A stretch of DNA of 64,000 bases from Pseudomonas sp. JM0905a (GCF_014700075.1 NZ_JACXBU010000004.1:434001-498000); one strand, 5' to 3'. Positions 51,358 to 61,884 are shown, numbered from the stretch's first letter. Notes: generated by a model from the letters alone, not told the origin. Numbers and translations are program-made.

Positions 51358-51939
51358 CTAGGTCAGATCGTGCAACGCCTTATCCAATGGCGCTGAGATT
51401 CGCATATCGGAAAAGGTGACCGAGAGCCCACCCCGCTCCGGTGTACAGCACATCGCCCCAACGAAGTAGCGCTCCCCGATTGGGAAAGAGCACAGTCGAA
51501 GCAACGGCCATTGCCGACCGTCCGTGGAATACTGCAGTCGCAGCGCGCCCCCTTTCAGGGTCAGGCGAAGCCAAAAGCACCGCGCGTTTCCAGGGAAGAC
51601 TCCCGGCACCCAGTCGGAGAAAGGATTGGTCAGCACGCTGCTGATCATCGGTTGTGAATCGTTGAACTCGATCGACGCTTTCAGCCAGCATTGCTCGTCC
51701 AAAGCAAGCATCAAACCGGCCTGATCGTACAACGCGGAAAAGTCCCCCTCGACTTTGACCTCAAAGGTAAAGTCTCCGCCGACGTCACATCCATAGACAT
51801 GTCCATTATGACGACAGAATCCGTACCAGGTTTCCCGCCAGAAATCAGTGTTGGCATCGGTAGTCACAACCACCTGGGACTCATTCAGTCGCCAAGTTGC
51901 AGGTTCGTTCAGCCAGCGCCATTGAATCACATCAGTCAT
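51358..51939 (-). CDS. DUF1349 family protein (concanavalin-like fold)
   Basis: 193 residues from ATG 51939. Features of DUF1349 include [20 protein letters not shown], the [20 protein letters not shown] strand pair, [20 protein letters not shown] and [20 protein letters not shown] near the C-terminus. It is a beta-sandwich domain related to a yeast protein once named regulator of enolase; the function is unknown. It directly abuts the truncated ABC gene, suggesting it arrived by the rearrangement. Confidence 0.75.
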   Translation of the reverse strand: MTDVIQWRWLNEPATWRLNESQVVVTTDANTDFWRETWYGFCRHNGHVYGCDVGGDFTFEVKVEGDFSALYDQAGLMLALDEQCWLKASIEFNDSQPMISSVLTNPFSDWVPGVFPGNARCFWLRLTLKGGALRLQYSTDGRQWPLLRLCSFPIGERYFVGAMCCTPERGGLSVTFSDMRISAPLDKALHDLT

Positions 51940-52098
51940 TACGAACCATTTCGTCTCTATTGAGGGGCATAAATCGACGTACCTAATGGCTTCAGTAATC
52001 ACCACAAGCCTAGAAGTTCAAACGCCAAACGTAAGGGCTTGTACTGGCTACCGGCGGGCGGCCAGTACAAGCATGTGCCTAGGAATTGGATGCACGCC

Positions 52099-53685
52099 TT
52101 AGCGAGCCGGGATACTCCTAACAGCAGCAGCCACATCGGCGTCGCGTACCAAGGACGTGTTCACGGACTGGTCAAAGCGGGCGCTTTTCCGCATTGCATT
52201 CGCAACCTCGACCGCATCGCCTTCGGGAGCCGTGGAGTTGCGATGAGGCTTGGCGATGTACATGTAGAGCAAGCCGGTTACCACTACGACCGACAAACCC
52301 ACAAGCGCGATCCAGCGATCCAGCAGACCCAGGCTCTCATTGCTGGACGGTAGTGAAAGAATCACGCAGGCAAAGATGCCGTAGGCCAAAGCTCCAAGGT
52401 TGACGATCCATCCCCAGCGTCCCAGAGAGAAAGCACCCGCCGGCTTCCAACCCTTCATCCGTGCCCGCAGGGCAGCAAATACCACCATCTGGAAGGCCAG
52501 GTAACCCGCGAGCATCTGCCCGCCTGCCACGCGATAGAGGGAGTCGGGCACCAGGTACACGAAGAGCAGCAGCAGTGCAGAGAGCGCGTTGACGCCGACC
52601 AGTGCGCACACCGGAACATGCCCTTTCTTCGAGAGCTTGGCGAAGATGTGAGAGCCAGGGAACATGTTGTCGCGAGCAAAGGAGTAAACCAGGCGACTGG
52701 AGGATGCTTGCTGCCCCATCACGCAAGCCAGGAACGACGTAAGTGCGATGACGAGGAAGATCTTCGTGCCGATGAATCCGATGGAGTCATTCAGGATTGT
52801 GGGAATCGGATCAGCAACGTTCCCATTCACGATCTCGACCAGGTTGGGCGCAGCCAGAACGTATCCAGCGAAAGACAGCAGTGCCGAGCTGCAACCAACG
52901 ACGACCGTCAGGATCATTGCACGTGGAATCCGGCGCCCCGGGTTGGGCACTTCCTCAGCCACCTCACCGCAGGCTTCAAAGCCGTAGACCATAAAGATGC
53001 CAACCAGCGATGCGCCAACGAACGCAGTCCAATAGTCGCCCTCGAGAGCCGTACCCATGGTGTCGAAGAACACGGAGAAATCGTTATGGCGCTCGAACAC
53101 GAGCAGATATAGGCCAATGGCGATTACGCCAATGAGCTCTGCCGCCAAGCCCGCACTGGCGATTCGTGAAAGCGTCTTTGTGCCCGTCATGTTCAACAGA
53201 AGGCCAACAAGCAGCATTGCACCGGCGATCAACGCACTCAATCCAGGAGTGACGGGTACTCCAACACTATCCCTGGTTCCGGTGAACAAGTTTGCCACGA
53301 AGCTCGAACCGAACATTGCTGTTGTAGCGATAGCGACGATTACGCAGGCCAGATAAATCCAGGAAAGTATCCACGCATACTGCCCATTCCAAAGCCGCCG
53401 CGCCCACTGATACAACCCACCGGCAATGGGAAACTGCGCCACAATTTCACCAAAGACTAAAGCCACTAGCAGTTGACCGGCCCCGACGATGAGGATCCAG
53501 AACATCGACGGCGGACCTGCAGTTGCCAGCCCTTGCGCAAGCATCGCAACAACGCTGACTAACGGTGAGAGGTAAAGGAAGCCTAATGCCAGGTTCGACC
53601 AGAGCGACATCGAACGATCGAAATTCTGTTCGTAACCTAGAGATTTCAGGTGTTCCGCATCGGAGGTATCAGTTGCGTTGCGCAC
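52099..53685 (-). CDS. APC-family amino acid permease (GABA/amine permease-like)
   Basis: 528 residues, 12 or more helices. A cytoplasmic N-tail with LKSLGYEQNFDRSMSLWSNL, then GLYQWARRLWNGQYAWILSW, YGFEACGEVAEEVPNPGRRI and FARDNMFPGSHIFAKLSKKG are signatures of the eukaryote-like APC branch that contains GABA/choline permeases. It has a polar C-terminal tail of ~50 residues. Paralogues of this branch import amines and amino acids. A 160-bp gap separates it from the DUF1349 gene. Confidence 0.86.
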   Translation of the reverse strand: MRNATDTSDAEHLKSLGYEQNFDRSMSLWSNLALGFLYLSPLVSVVAMLAQGLATAGPPSMFWILIVGAGQLLVALVFGEIVAQFPIAGGLYQWARRLWNGQYAWILSWIYLACVIVAIATTAMFGSSFVANLFTGTRDSVGVPVTPGLSALIAGAMLLVGLLLNMTGTKTLSRIASAGLAAELIGVIAIGLYLLVFERHNDFSVFFDTMGTALEGDYWTAFVGASLVGIFMVYGFEACGEVAEEVPNPGRRIPRAMILTVVVGCSSALLSFAGYVLAAPNLVEIVNGNVADPIPTILNDSIGFIGTKIFLVIALTSFLACVMGQQASSSRLVYSFARDNMFPGSHIFAKLSKKGHVPVCALVGVNALSALLLLFVYLVPDSLYRVAGGQMLAGYLAFQMVVFAALRARMKGWKPAGAFSLGRWGWIVNLGALAYGIFACVILSLPSSNESLGLLDRWIALVGLSVVVVTGLLYMYIAKPHRNSTAPEGDAVEVANAMRKSARFDQSVNTSLVRDADVAAAVRSIPAR

Positions 53686-54087
53686 GTTGCACTCCTTGGA
53701 GCTAATTGTTCTTGTAGTGACTCTTCAATGCCGCTGTGGAGTCGCTGTGGAGTCAAACGCACGACGAATCCCGTTCGTAGCCGCATGGCTACGAAGTCCC
53801 TCGACAAAACCGCTTTAGTCCTTTGACGCCACCGAAGTAGGAAATGCCGTTACAAGCAGAGAGGTAATCTCATAAAGCAAGCGATTGGCTGTTTCTGAAA
53901 AGCTTCGCGACAAACAGAATCAGCAAAATGAGTGCCATTCCAAAAAAATCTTTTAAAGCCATGATTTATAAGGGCTTATTTGAGAAATGGATCGCCGTTC
54001 ACCGACACTATCTCAGTCTTGCTACCAGTTCGCGCTCAAGACTGAGAAAGGTCTCATAGATGTATCGTCAAGGGCGTTTCGGTCAAG
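53686..54087. other. Gene-free region between permease and chemoreceptor
   Basis: No gene seen. CGCTGTGGAGT is repeated in tandem at ~53732-53753. The region contains the permease promoter on the minus strand. Confidence 0.4.
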
Positions 54088-54093
54088 CACAAA

Positions 54094-54117
54094 AAAGCCT
54101 CCCGAGGGGGAGGCTTT
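54094..54117 (-). terminator. Rho-independent terminator of the chemoreceptor gene
   Basis: AAAGCCTCCC / GGGAGGCTTT, 10-bp stem with a GAGG loop; on the minus strand it is followed by TTTGTGC. Lies 36 bp past the receptor stop. Confidence 0.78.
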
Positions 54118-54153
54118 GAGGGCAAGTGCATCTGCAAGCCAGAGGGGCTCTAT

Positions 54154-56274
54154 TTACACCCTGAAGCTTCCCATGAGGCGCTGCTGCTGATTCGCCAAGT
54201 CGGTTAACGACTGGCTGATTTGTGCAGAATCCTTCGATTGGGTCGCCAGTAGTTCCGTGACATCCCTGATGGCAGATACGTTCCGATTGACCTCTTCGGA
54301 CACGGCACTTTGCTCCTCAGCTGCGCTGGCAATCTGCAGATTCATCTCGCCGATCACTTCGATGGCCTTATTGATTTTCTGAAGGGCGTTGACTGCCTGG
54401 TCTACCTGCTGGACGCTGGTGTCGGCCTGGGCGTGATTTGCCTGAATCGTCAGCACGACGTTTCGGGTCCCGTGCTGGAGGTTTTGGATGACGCCCTGAA
54501 TCTCTTCCACGGAATCCTGCGTCCGCTTAGCCAGGTGGCGCACCTCATCGGCCACAACGGCGAATCCTCGGCCGGACTCACCAGCGCGAGCAGCTTCGAT
54601 TGCGGCGTTTAGCGCCAACAGGTTGGTCTGCTCAGCGACGGAACGAATCACCACAAGCACCTTACCGATCTGCACACTGCTTTCAGCCAACTGACCGACC
54701 TCAAGCATGGCGAGATTCATCTCACTCGCGAGCTTGTTGATACTGTGGGTGGTTCGCTCAATAGTTTGCATGCCTTCCCGCACAGCCTCATCGACGCGCT
54801 GCGCCGCATCAGCAGCCAGTGCAGCATTCCGGGCAACATCTTGCGAAGTGGCGCTCATCTCTTGCGCCGCTGTTGCTACCTGTTCAATCTCCTTGAATTG
54901 CTGCTGCATCCCGCCGCTGGTATCGCTAGCAATGCTCGCAGCCTGATCAGCCGTACGGCGAGTGTTATCAACGGACTCACTCACTTCGGAAATGATTGGC
55001 TGTAGCTTGTCCAGGAAGCGGTTGAACCAATCTGCCATCTGCCCTATCTCATCTCGCCCATCGTGTACCAAGCGCTTTGTGAGATCCCCCTCACCACTTG
55101 CAATGTCCTTGAGCATTTCGACCACGTTCAAAATCGGACGGGCAATGCTTGCAGCCATGAACCAGATCAGGGCCAAGCCCATCATTGCTCCTACTGCACC
55201 CACGATCAGTTGGATCCGTGTCGCGGCGCTGTTTGCCTCGTCTAGGTTTTTGCGCATCTCCTCCACTTGAGCCATCAGGACTGAAGTCGGGACTTGAATC
55301 ACCACACTCCAATGCGGAGTACCTAGAAGTGGCGAGAACGGCGCGACAACTGTAATCTCGCCGTCCATTTCGATATGGCTGACAGCCTCGGCCTGACTCC
55401 GGTTGAGAATCTCACTAGCGAGTTTGGGCAACGTGGCCGTCAGCAATTTGCCCAGCGAATCCCTATCGCCACTGCGCGCTGCCACAGCACCATCGGCGCT
55501 GATGAAACTCATCTGAACACGACCACCGTACAGGCTATTACTTGAGGCCTGCACCACTTCCTGGAGACTACTCAACGCAAGGTCGATGCTCATCACAGCA
55601 ATTACACGCCCATCCTCCAACAATGGGATGGAGATGGTGGACATCAAGACATCGACACCTTGCAAGGTGGTATACGTGTAGGGATTAATTACACATAGCC
55701 GCTTGGAGTCCCGAGCACAGCGGTACCAGTAAGTCGACGCCTGGCCATCGTCCGCCATCTCATCCTCCGGCATCGCGTAGCCTTTCAGCTGCGTCGTCGC
55801 ATAAGAAGCGAATCGGCCTGTTTCGTTGCCTGCTCCAACCCCGAGCCCAACGAATCGGTCGTCCTGGCCATCAAGCGAATTCGGTTCGAATGCCACGCCG
55901 ACACCGAGTACTCCGGGGTTCGCTGCAACCTGCTCCTGCATCAAGTTGAAGATGTCCTTGCGCACCTCTGCTGGATCCCCTCCCCTGCTCTGCGCATGCT
56001 TTTTCATGAATAGGATTTGCCTCGCCAATGCCTCACCAAAGATCGCGCTTTCACTGAAGCGCTTCGCAATGGCCTGAGCCTCAGCCTCACCCACCTTGTA
56101 CAAATGCTGAAGAGACTGATGCTGCAGGGCTGCTGAGCTGGTTTGGTCTATCGCCTTCGATATCCCCTGGATACGGAAGATCGAAACCCCCACGAGCACC
56201 GCAAGAACAGCCAGCATGCATAGTCCAGCCAGCACCGTGATTTTTGTTTTTATCGATAGCTTTGACAGGTACAT
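54154..56274 (-). CDS. Methyl-accepting chemotaxis protein with dCache sensor
   Basis: 706 residues. Order: TM1 (~14-34), a ~300-residue periplasmic dCache-type domain ([20 protein letters not shown] and [14 protein letters not shown] are its landmarks), TM2 (~350-372), HAMP ([20 protein letters not shown]), and the methyl-accepting signalling domain with the hairpin tip [20 protein letters not shown], here cut at AAR, and [17 protein letters not shown]. The canonical amino-acid dCache motif is not obviously intact, so the ligand is not predicted. No CheB/R pentapeptide at the C-terminus. Presumably links chemotaxis to a compound metabolised by the neighbouring genes. Confidence 0.88.
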   Translation of the reverse strand: MYLSKLSIKTKITVLAGLCMLAVLAVLVGVSIFRIQGISKAIDQTSSAALQHQSLQHLYKVGEAEAQAIAKRFSESAIFGEALARQILFMKKHAQSRGGDPAEVRKDIFNLMQEQVAANPGVLGVGVAFEPNSLDGQDDRFVGLGVGAGNETGRFASYATTQLKGYAMPEDEMADDGQASTYWYRCARDSKRLCVINPYTYTTLQGVDVLMSTISIPLLEDGRVIAVMSIDLALSSLQEVVQASSNSLYGGRVQMSFISADGAVAARSGDRDSLGKLLTATLPKLASEILNRSQAEAVSHIEMDGEITVVAPFSPLLGTPHWSVVIQVPTSVLMAQVEEMRKNLDEANSAATRIQLIVGAVGAMMGLALIWFMAASIARPILNVVEMLKDIASGEGDLTKRLVHDGRDEIGQMADWFNRFLDKLQPIISEVSESVDNTRRTADQAASIASDTSGGMQQQFKEIEQVATAAQEMSATSQDVARNAALAADAAQRVDEAVREGMQTIERTTHSINKLASEMNLAMLEVGQLAESSVQIGKVLVVIRSVAEQTNLLALNAAIEAARAGESGRGFAVVADEVRHLAKRTQDSVEEIQGVIQNLQHGTRNVVLTIQANHAQADTSVQQVDQAVNALQKINKAIEVIGEMNLQIASAAEEQSAVSEEVNRNVSAIRDVTELLATQSKDSAQISQSLTDLANQQQRLMGSFRV

Positions 56275-56387
56275 CTTCTCTCCTTGAGGCGTTGGTCTTT
56301 GGTTGACTGCGCAAGACTCGAGTCAACCCAGTGGTGCGAAGTACTCGGTACGAGTCGATCGCGGATGACGATCTTCGGAAATAAAAA

Positions 56388-56418
56388 GGCCGTGGATCAC
56401 CTCAAGCGATCCACGGCC
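56388..56418 (-). terminator. Rho-independent terminator after mmsA
   Basis: GGCCGTGGATC / GATCCACGGCC, 11-bp perfect stem with 9-base loop; on the minus strand TTTTTATTT follows. Confidence 0.87.
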
Positions 56419-56490
56419 CCGGACAGACATTGAGGGCCTCATGCCGACATCAATCGATCCTCAATGCGTCCGTACAACTCGTTGATTCAT

Positions 56491-57987
56491 TTAGCCATTG
56501 CTGGGGAAGGCGAATTGGGCGGCCTCATGGCTGGCACGCTTGGGCCAGCGCTGGGTGATGGCTTTCTTGCGGGTGTAGAAGCGCACGCCGTCCGGACCGT
56601 AGGCGTGCAGGTCGCCGAACAGCGAGCGCTTCCAGCCGCCGAAGCTGTGGTAGCTGACTGGCACCGGCAGCGGCACGTTGACGCCAACCATGCCCACTTC
56701 GATTTCGTCGCAGAACAGTCGGGCGGACTCACCGTCGCGGGTGAAGATGCAGGTGCCGTTGCCGTACTCGTGGTCGTTGATCAGCTGCATGGCCTGTTCC
56801 AGGCTGCCGACGCGGACGATGCAGAGCACCGGGCCGAAGATTTCTTCCTGGTAGATGCGCATGTCGGCGGTGACGTTATCGAACAGGGTGCCGCCGACGA
56901 AGTAACCGTCTTCATGGCCGGCCATGCGGTAGCCGCGACCGTCCACCACCAGCTTGGCACCGGCCGCCACGCCGTCGTCGATGTAGCCGACCACCTTGTC
57001 GCGGGCGGCGGCGGTGACCAGCGGGCCCATGTCCAGGCCGCAGTTGGTGCCGGCGCCGATCTTCAGGCCCTTGATCTGCGGGACGATCTTGTCCACCAGC
57101 GCGTCGGCGATTTGGTCGCCCACGCACACGGCCACGGAGATGGCCATGCAGCGCTCGCCGCAGGAACCGTAGGCGGCGCCCATCAGCGCGCTGACCGCGT
57201 TGTCGAGGTCGGCGTCGGGCATCAGCACGGCGTGGTTCTTCGCGCCGCCCAGGGCCTGCACGCGCTTACCGCGCTTGGTGCCTTCGGCATAGATGTATTC
57301 GGCGATCGGGGTGGAGCCGACGAAGCTGAGGGCTTTGACTTCCGGCGCCTCGATCAGCGCGTCCACCGCTTCCTTGTCGCCGTTGACCACATTCAGCACG
57401 CCCTTGGGCAGGCCGGCCTGGTGGAACAGCTCGGCGATCAGCAGGGTCGAGCTCGGGTCACGCTCGGACGGCTTCAAGATGAAGGTGTTGCCGCAGGCGA
57501 TGGCCAGCGGGTACATCCACAGCGGCACCATGGCCGGGAAGTTGAACGGGGTGATGCCGGCGACTACGCCCAGCGGCTGGAAGTCGCTCCAGGCGTCGAT
57601 GTTCGGGCCGACGTTGCGGGTGTACTCGCCCTTGAGGATTTCCGGGGCGGCGCAGGCGTACTCGACGTTCTCGATGCCGCGCTTCAGCTCGCCGGCGGCG
57701 TCTTCCAGGGTCTTGCCGTGCTCTTCGGCGATCAGCTTGGAAATCACCGCTTCGTTGGCTTCCAGCAGTTGCTTGAAGCGGAACAGCACCTGGGCGCGCT
57801 TGGCCGGCGGGGTGTTGCGCCAGGCCGGGAAGGCGGCCTGGGCGGCGTCGATGGCCTGCTGGATGGTGGCACGGCTGGCCAAGCCGACCTTGCGGTGGGC
57901 TTCGCCGGTGGACGGGTTGAACACGTCTGCGCTGCGCTCATCCAGGGAAATGCGCTCGCCGTTGATCAGATGCGGAATTAGCGACAT
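56491..57987 (-). CDS. mmsA: CoA-acylating methylmalonate-semialdehyde dehydrogenase
   Basis: 498 residues, ALDH6 family. It converts (methyl)malonate semialdehyde with NAD+ and CoA into propionyl- or acetyl-CoA. ALDH6 marks: GITPFNFPAMVPLWMYPLAI, KPSERDPSS, ALGGAKNHAVLMPDA (Asn instead of the usual general-base Glu), catalytic Cys in GSCGERCMAISVAV, and the C-terminal GGWKRSLFGDLHAYGPDGVR. ATG 57987 is preferred to an upstream TTG. Codons are far more G/C-ended than those of both neighbours, suggesting a separate origin. With a class III aminotransferase it would complete beta-alanine or beta-aminoisobutyrate degradation. Confidence 0.9.
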   Translation of the reverse strand: MSLIPHLINGERISLDERSADVFNPSTGEAHRKVGLASRATIQQAIDAAQAAFPAWRNTPPAKRAQVLFRFKQLLEANEAVISKLIAEEHGKTLEDAAGELKRGIENVEYACAAPEILKGEYTRNVGPNIDAWSDFQPLGVVAGITPFNFPAMVPLWMYPLAIACGNTFILKPSERDPSSTLLIAELFHQAGLPKGVLNVVNGDKEAVDALIEAPEVKALSFVGSTPIAEYIYAEGTKRGKRVQALGGAKNHAVLMPDADLDNAVSALMGAAYGSCGERCMAISVAVCVGDQIADALVDKIVPQIKGLKIGAGTNCGLDMGPLVTAAARDKVVGYIDDGVAAGAKLVVDGRGYRMAGHEDGYFVGGTLFDNVTADMRIYQEEIFGPVLCIVRVGSLEQAMQLINDHEYGNGTCIFTRDGESARLFCDEIEVGMVGVNVPLPVPVSYHSFGGWKRSLFGDLHAYGPDGVRFYTRKKAITQRWPKRASHEAAQFAFPSNG

Positions 57988-58039
57988 GGGGGAATCCAAA
58001 GCTGAATAATTGATGAGCAGAACGTGTGCTATTACAAAC

Positions 58040-58399
58040 CTAAGCCTTTACTGCGGCCTGCAAGGAAATCTCGACGAGAATGCCTTCATTCGCCAAGTTG
58101 GCCTCAACCGTCGCACGCGCTGGCAGAGCATCATGGGGAATCCACTCTTTCCACACCGAGTTCATAGCATCGAAATCTTTGACCACATGCTTGAGCCAGA
58201 TCTGAGCGAACAAAATGTGAGACTTATCCGAACCAGCTTCGGCCAGAAGTTCGTCCACACGCGCCAAAACCTCCGCCGTTTGACCAGCAACATCCCTGGT
58301 GACGTCCCTGGGAACTTGCCCGGTAATGTAAACGATACCGTTGTGCACCAAGGCATGACTGAGACGACCGGGAAGAGCCTGGAAACGTTGAATAGACAT
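58040..58399 (-). CDS. RidA family protein (enamine/imine deaminase)
   Basis: 119 residues, YjgF/YER057c/UK114 fold. ALVHNGIVYITGQVPRDV, the trimer-interface VLARVDELLAEAGSD and PARATVEANLAN, whose Arg corresponds to the catalytic arginine of RidA. It hydrolyses reactive imines released by PLP enzymes and amino-acid oxidation. It lies 52 bp upstream of mmsA on the same strand, consistent with detoxifying intermediates in this amine/amino-acid region. Confidence 0.87.
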   Translation of the reverse strand: MSIQRFQALPGRLSHALVHNGIVYITGQVPRDVTRDVAGQTAEVLARVDELLAEAGSDKSHILFAQIWLKHVVKDFDAMNSVWKEWIPHDALPARATVEANLANEGILVEISLQAAVKA

Positions 58400-58506
58400 T
58401 GTCTTAACCTCGAAGCTTAAGTGAAATACGACAAGCGTATTGATGCGCCTGACAGTAAAAAATCGAGTACTGACATGACATTTGCCACGTACGAATAGCG
58501 AAACAG

Positions 58507-59415
58507 TTACCGTTGCTGGCTCACCCTATACAACACGACGCAACCCTCCATAATCAAAACTAATACAGCCGCCCAAATGGCGATATAAGTCGGCCATTGA
58601 GAGCGAGTAATAGTTTCTCCGAGCAGCAGCGATGCAAGGACGAGCAACACTGGCTCGACGTAGGAAAGCAGACCGAATACCGTCAAGTTCAATCTGGGTG
58701 CAGACAGCGCCCAGAATGCGAGGGCGGAAGCACTGAGCGCCCCCAAGCCCAGGATCAACAATGGCAGAGTTAGGGAAGTGCTTGAGTCATGAAGCACCAC
58801 TCCGCCTTTGATTACGAATAAGAAACTGATCGGCAAACTGAAGCTCATGTCGAACCACAGACCGCCCAAGTTGTTGGTACCAATCACACGACGAAGATAG
58901 AAATACAACGGGTAGCCAAGACATACGACAAATGCCGGCCAAGAGATATCCTCGGCGATGGCAATCTCGTTGATGACCCCTATCCCGGCAAGAATGCATG
59001 CAATGAACTGAGGCTTGCTGATGGGTTCCTTGAAAGCCAGCCGACCAACAATTGCCGCCGTGATGGGCAGCAAAAAATAGCCCAACGACACATCCAGGGC
59101 ATAACCATTAACCGGGGCCCACATGAACAGCCACAACTGAATTCCAAGCAGAAACGCTGACATCAAACGCTTGGCCCAGAACAGGCTCTCGCAACGCAAC
59201 CTGACTGCTATCGCTCTTACTTCATTCCAACTGCCAGTGGCGCATATAAACAAAGTCAAGCACGGCACTGTGAGAAGTGTCCGCCAGCCATATATTTCTT
59301 CGCCACCCAAGGACGTCAAAAAGCCGGTATAGGCATACATCAGTGCGAACAGTACCGATGCGAGGACGTTGAAGAGGACACCAACGGCGGCGCTAGAAAT
59401 GGAGCTGGTTGCCAT
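58507..59415 (-). CDS. EamA/RarD-like DMT-superfamily transporter
   Basis: 302 residues, ten predicted helices arranged as two five-helix repeats. RarD-type features: SVLFALMYAYTGFLTSLGGE, EIYGWRTLLTVP, NGYALDVSLGYFLLPITAAI and LSYVEPVLLVLASLLLGETI. ATG 59415 with AAAGAGC upstream is preferred over TTG 59436. Such carriers usually export metabolites such as amino acids. Confidence 0.85.
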   Translation of the reverse strand: MATSSISSAAVGVLFNVLASVLFALMYAYTGFLTSLGGEEIYGWRTLLTVPCLTLFICATGSWNEVRAIAVRLRCESLFWAKRLMSAFLLGIQLWLFMWAPVNGYALDVSLGYFLLPITAAIVGRLAFKEPISKPQFIACILAGIGVINEIAIAEDISWPAFVVCLGYPLYFYLRRVIGTNNLGGLWFDMSFSLPISFLFVIKGGVVLHDSSTSLTLPLLILGLGALSASALAFWALSAPRLNLTVFGLLSYVEPVLLVLASLLLGETITRSQWPTYIAIWAAVLVLIMEGCVVLYRVSQQR

Positions 59416-59619
59416 GTTCGTAGAGCTCTTTTCCAAGAGAATTAATGCGGAGCTGTCCGACTAATCGGTAGAACTGAGAGATAGATGCGCAGATTGGAGG
59501 AACACAAGGCACGGACAACCCTGCACCAGCTCAGAGTTGTCAATTGAATTGGACCTGTGAGCGCTCCAAGCTTTTCGTGACTAGGGCCCGTCCATGGACC
59601 CTATTAGACGGACCAATGC

Positions 59620-60780
59620 TTAGGCTTTGCACTCTGCCCACAGATAGGGCGCAACATTCTTCTGGTTCAAAGTCACACCCAGACCCACGTCGGACGGCAC
59701 AACCAACTTGCCACCCTTGATGCGGTCTTCGAGCGGGTTCTCCAGCACCTGGACATACTTCGGCGAGTCAGGGAAGTACGGGTAGATCTCCAAGGTCATG
59801 AAGTTCGGCATGGTCACGCTCACCTGCAGGGTGGCCGCGGTGCACAGCATGCTTGCACAGTTATGCGGTGCGACACGCATGTTGTAAGCCTCGGCCATTG
59901 CCGCGATCTTCTTGGTCTCGGACAGGCCGCCGGTGTTGCCGACGTCCGGCTGGACAATGTCTACCACCTGCTTTTCGATCAGGCGACGGAAACCCTGGCG
60001 GGTGTACAGACGCTCGCCAGCAGCCATGGAGGTGTTGGTAGCGCCAGCGATCTTGGCCATTGCACCAACATCGAAGGCATCGCAAGGCTCTTCAATCCAG
60101 GTGATACCCAGGTCCTCATAGCGCTTGATCAGGCGGATGCTTTCATCAGTGGTAAGGCCACCGCTCAGGTCGATGTAAATCTCAACCTCAGAACCTGCCA
60201 CTTCAACGAGCTTCTTCACACGCTGATAGGCCAGTTCCATGAATTCGCGATCGTGTGCACGACGGGTCACATGCCGCAGTCGACCCTTCGAGTCCTGAGT
60301 CGCCAGCGGATAGCACTTGAGAGCGCGATAACCGTCGGCGATCGGGCGCTCAGCGGCGTGGGCCCAGGAGTCGGCATCCAGGCAATGGTAGTTCCAGCCG
60401 TTGGCGTAGACGGGCACCTCATCGAAGACCTTGCCGCCGAAGAACTCGTATACCGGCAGATTCGTGGCCTTGCCCTTGATATCCCACAGCGCCTGCTCAA
60501 TCGCACTGATACCCGAGAAGACGATGGCGCCACCGCCCTTGGCCCAGAAGGAATGGTCGTACATCTCGGTGAAAAGTTGCTCAATGCGGAACGGGTCTTG
60601 ACCGACGATCAAGCGTTCGCAGAGGTCCTTGATCATCCCTGCTGCAGCGGTCGCACCCAGACCGTAGGCGATGGCAGCTTCGCCAATGCCGGTGATGCCT
60701 TCGTCGGTGGTGAGTTCGACGATGATCGGTTTGACGTAACCGCTCTCGACCAGGAAGACCTTTGCAGAAGTAATTTTCAT
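59620..60780 (-). CDS. Mandelate racemase/muconate lactonizing enzyme-family dehydratase (enolase superfamily)
   Basis: 386 residues. Capping domain at both ends, TIM barrel in the middle. Metal ligands are Asp in EIYIDLSGGLTTDE, Glu in TWIEEPCDAFD and Glu in SMAAGERLYTRQGFR; the catalytic Asp in VDIVQPDVGNTGGLSE and His in RVAPHNCASML complete the MR-type His/Asp dyad. These enzymes abstract an alpha proton from a carboxylate, usually dehydrating a sugar acid. Closest by feel to galactonate dehydratase-like members; substrate not assigned. Divergent from the GntR gene. Confidence 0.85.
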   Translation of the reverse strand: MKITSAKVFLVESGYVKPIIVELTTDEGITGIGEAAIAYGLGATAAAGMIKDLCERLIVGQDPFRIEQLFTEMYDHSFWAKGGGAIVFSGISAIEQALWDIKGKATNLPVYEFFGGKVFDEVPVYANGWNYHCLDADSWAHAAERPIADGYRALKCYPLATQDSKGRLRHVTRRAHDREFMELAYQRVKKLVEVAGSEVEIYIDLSGGLTTDESIRLIKRYEDLGITWIEEPCDAFDVGAMAKIAGATNTSMAAGERLYTRQGFRRLIEKQVVDIVQPDVGNTGGLSETKKIAAMAEAYNMRVAPHNCASMLCTAATLQVSVTMPNFMTLEIYPYFPDSPKYVQVLENPLEDRIKGGKLVVPSDVGLGVTLNQKNVAPYLWAECKA

Positions 60781-61142
60781 GTTGAGTACTCCGTAGTTCC
60801 TCAGCTGACACATTGATTTGGTGCCGGATATCGCCATCGGCAGCCCGTTGGTGTGTAATGAAGATCAGGGAGCAGCACTCTCATTGTCAACAATCCAAAA
60901 ACATCGCAAAGCATTGATTATGCTATATATTCATCTCTTATTTGAGTCTCATTCTTGCGATTGTAAACAGGGAATAACCTCCTGCGACCACAGCTTGAGA
61001 CAGAACTGAAAAAGCTGAGAACACCCCCTCAGGAACTTGCATAAATTTCATGTTTGACGCATCAGAAGATCACTCAATTTCGGTGGCCCCGAATGAGTTT
61101 CAGCAGCAAGGATCGAGAAGAACGTCGGGCAGGCCGAATCAA
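60781..61142. promoter_or_regulatory. Divergent promoter region of the dehydratase and GntR genes
   Basis: AT-rich around 60890-60960 (CATTGATTATGCTATATATT), suitable for promoters in both directions. No gene is apparent in this 362-bp region apart from an optional 31-codon extension of the GntR frame to an ATG at 61050. Confidence 0.4.
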
Positions 61143-61844
61143 ATGAGTAAGCAATTCATCGAAAATCAGACCTTGGCCTCGAAGCGGCAGCCGGCTGATG
61201 AACAGGCAGTCCAGGTACTTCGAAAAGCAGTCCTGCAGGCAGAACTTGAACCGGGATCTCGCGTGACTGAGAACGGGCTGGCCGACCTGTTCGCGCTATC
61301 TCGCGGCGCTATCCGATCAGCACTTCACCACCTTTCCCAGGAAGGGCTGTTCTTGAAGATTCCGTACTGTGGCTGGGCAGTCATGCCGATATCATCGGCA
61401 GATGCCTGGGAGCTCTATACGCTGAGAGCGAACCTGGAAATGCTGGCAGCCTCGCTGGCCAGCCAGAACATGGACAGCAGCAGCTCCGCCGAGCTGCTGC
61501 GCGCATTTGAAGAGCTGGCCAACGCCTGCCGGAAACAGGACCGGACGCAAGTTGCCGAGGCCGACTTCAAGCTGCACAAAACGATCGTGACCCTATCGCG
61601 ACACAAGCGTCTGCAGCAGCAATATCGCATCGTTCAGCAGCAGATCCGGGTCTATATCGCATCCAGCGATGCCCTCACGCCTGACTTCCAGACATTCATT
61701 GATCACCACCGCCCGATCGTGGATGCCATTCTGGCTAGGGATGCCGACCTGGCTGCAAAGCTCTCTTCAGAGCACAACCTCTCGGAAGGCAAGAAGTTGC
61801 ATCGCCACTTGCTGACTTTGGAGTCCGCCCGAATTCAGGCATAA
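61143..61844 (+). CDS. GntR/FadR-family transcriptional regulator
   Basis: 233 residues from ATG 61143, the normal FadR-subfamily length; an ATG at 61050 would add an uncharged tail. Winged HTH: AVQVLRKAVLQAELEPGSRV, TENGLADLFALSRGAIRSAL, HHLSQEGLFLKIPYCGWAV. The C-terminal FCD domain has LYTLRANLEMLAASLA, DADFKLHK-type metal residues (EADFKLHKTIVTLS) and DHHRPIVDAILARDA. It is the likely local regulator of the dehydratase and perhaps the SHMT-like operon. Confidence 0.85.
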   Translation: MSKQFIENQTLASKRQPADEQAVQVLRKAVLQAELEPGSRVTENGLADLFALSRGAIRSALHHLSQEGLFLKIPYCGWAVMPISSADAWELYTLRANLEMLAASLASQNMDSSSSAELLRAFEELANACRKQDRTQVAEADFKLHKTIVTLSRHKRLQQQYRIVQQQIRVYIASSDALTPDFQTFIDHHRPIVDAILARDADLAAKLSSEHNLSEGKKLHRHLLTLESARIQA

Positions 61845-61884
61845 CGACCATGCCGAGTGCAATTCGGACGCGCGCCGAAACGAC

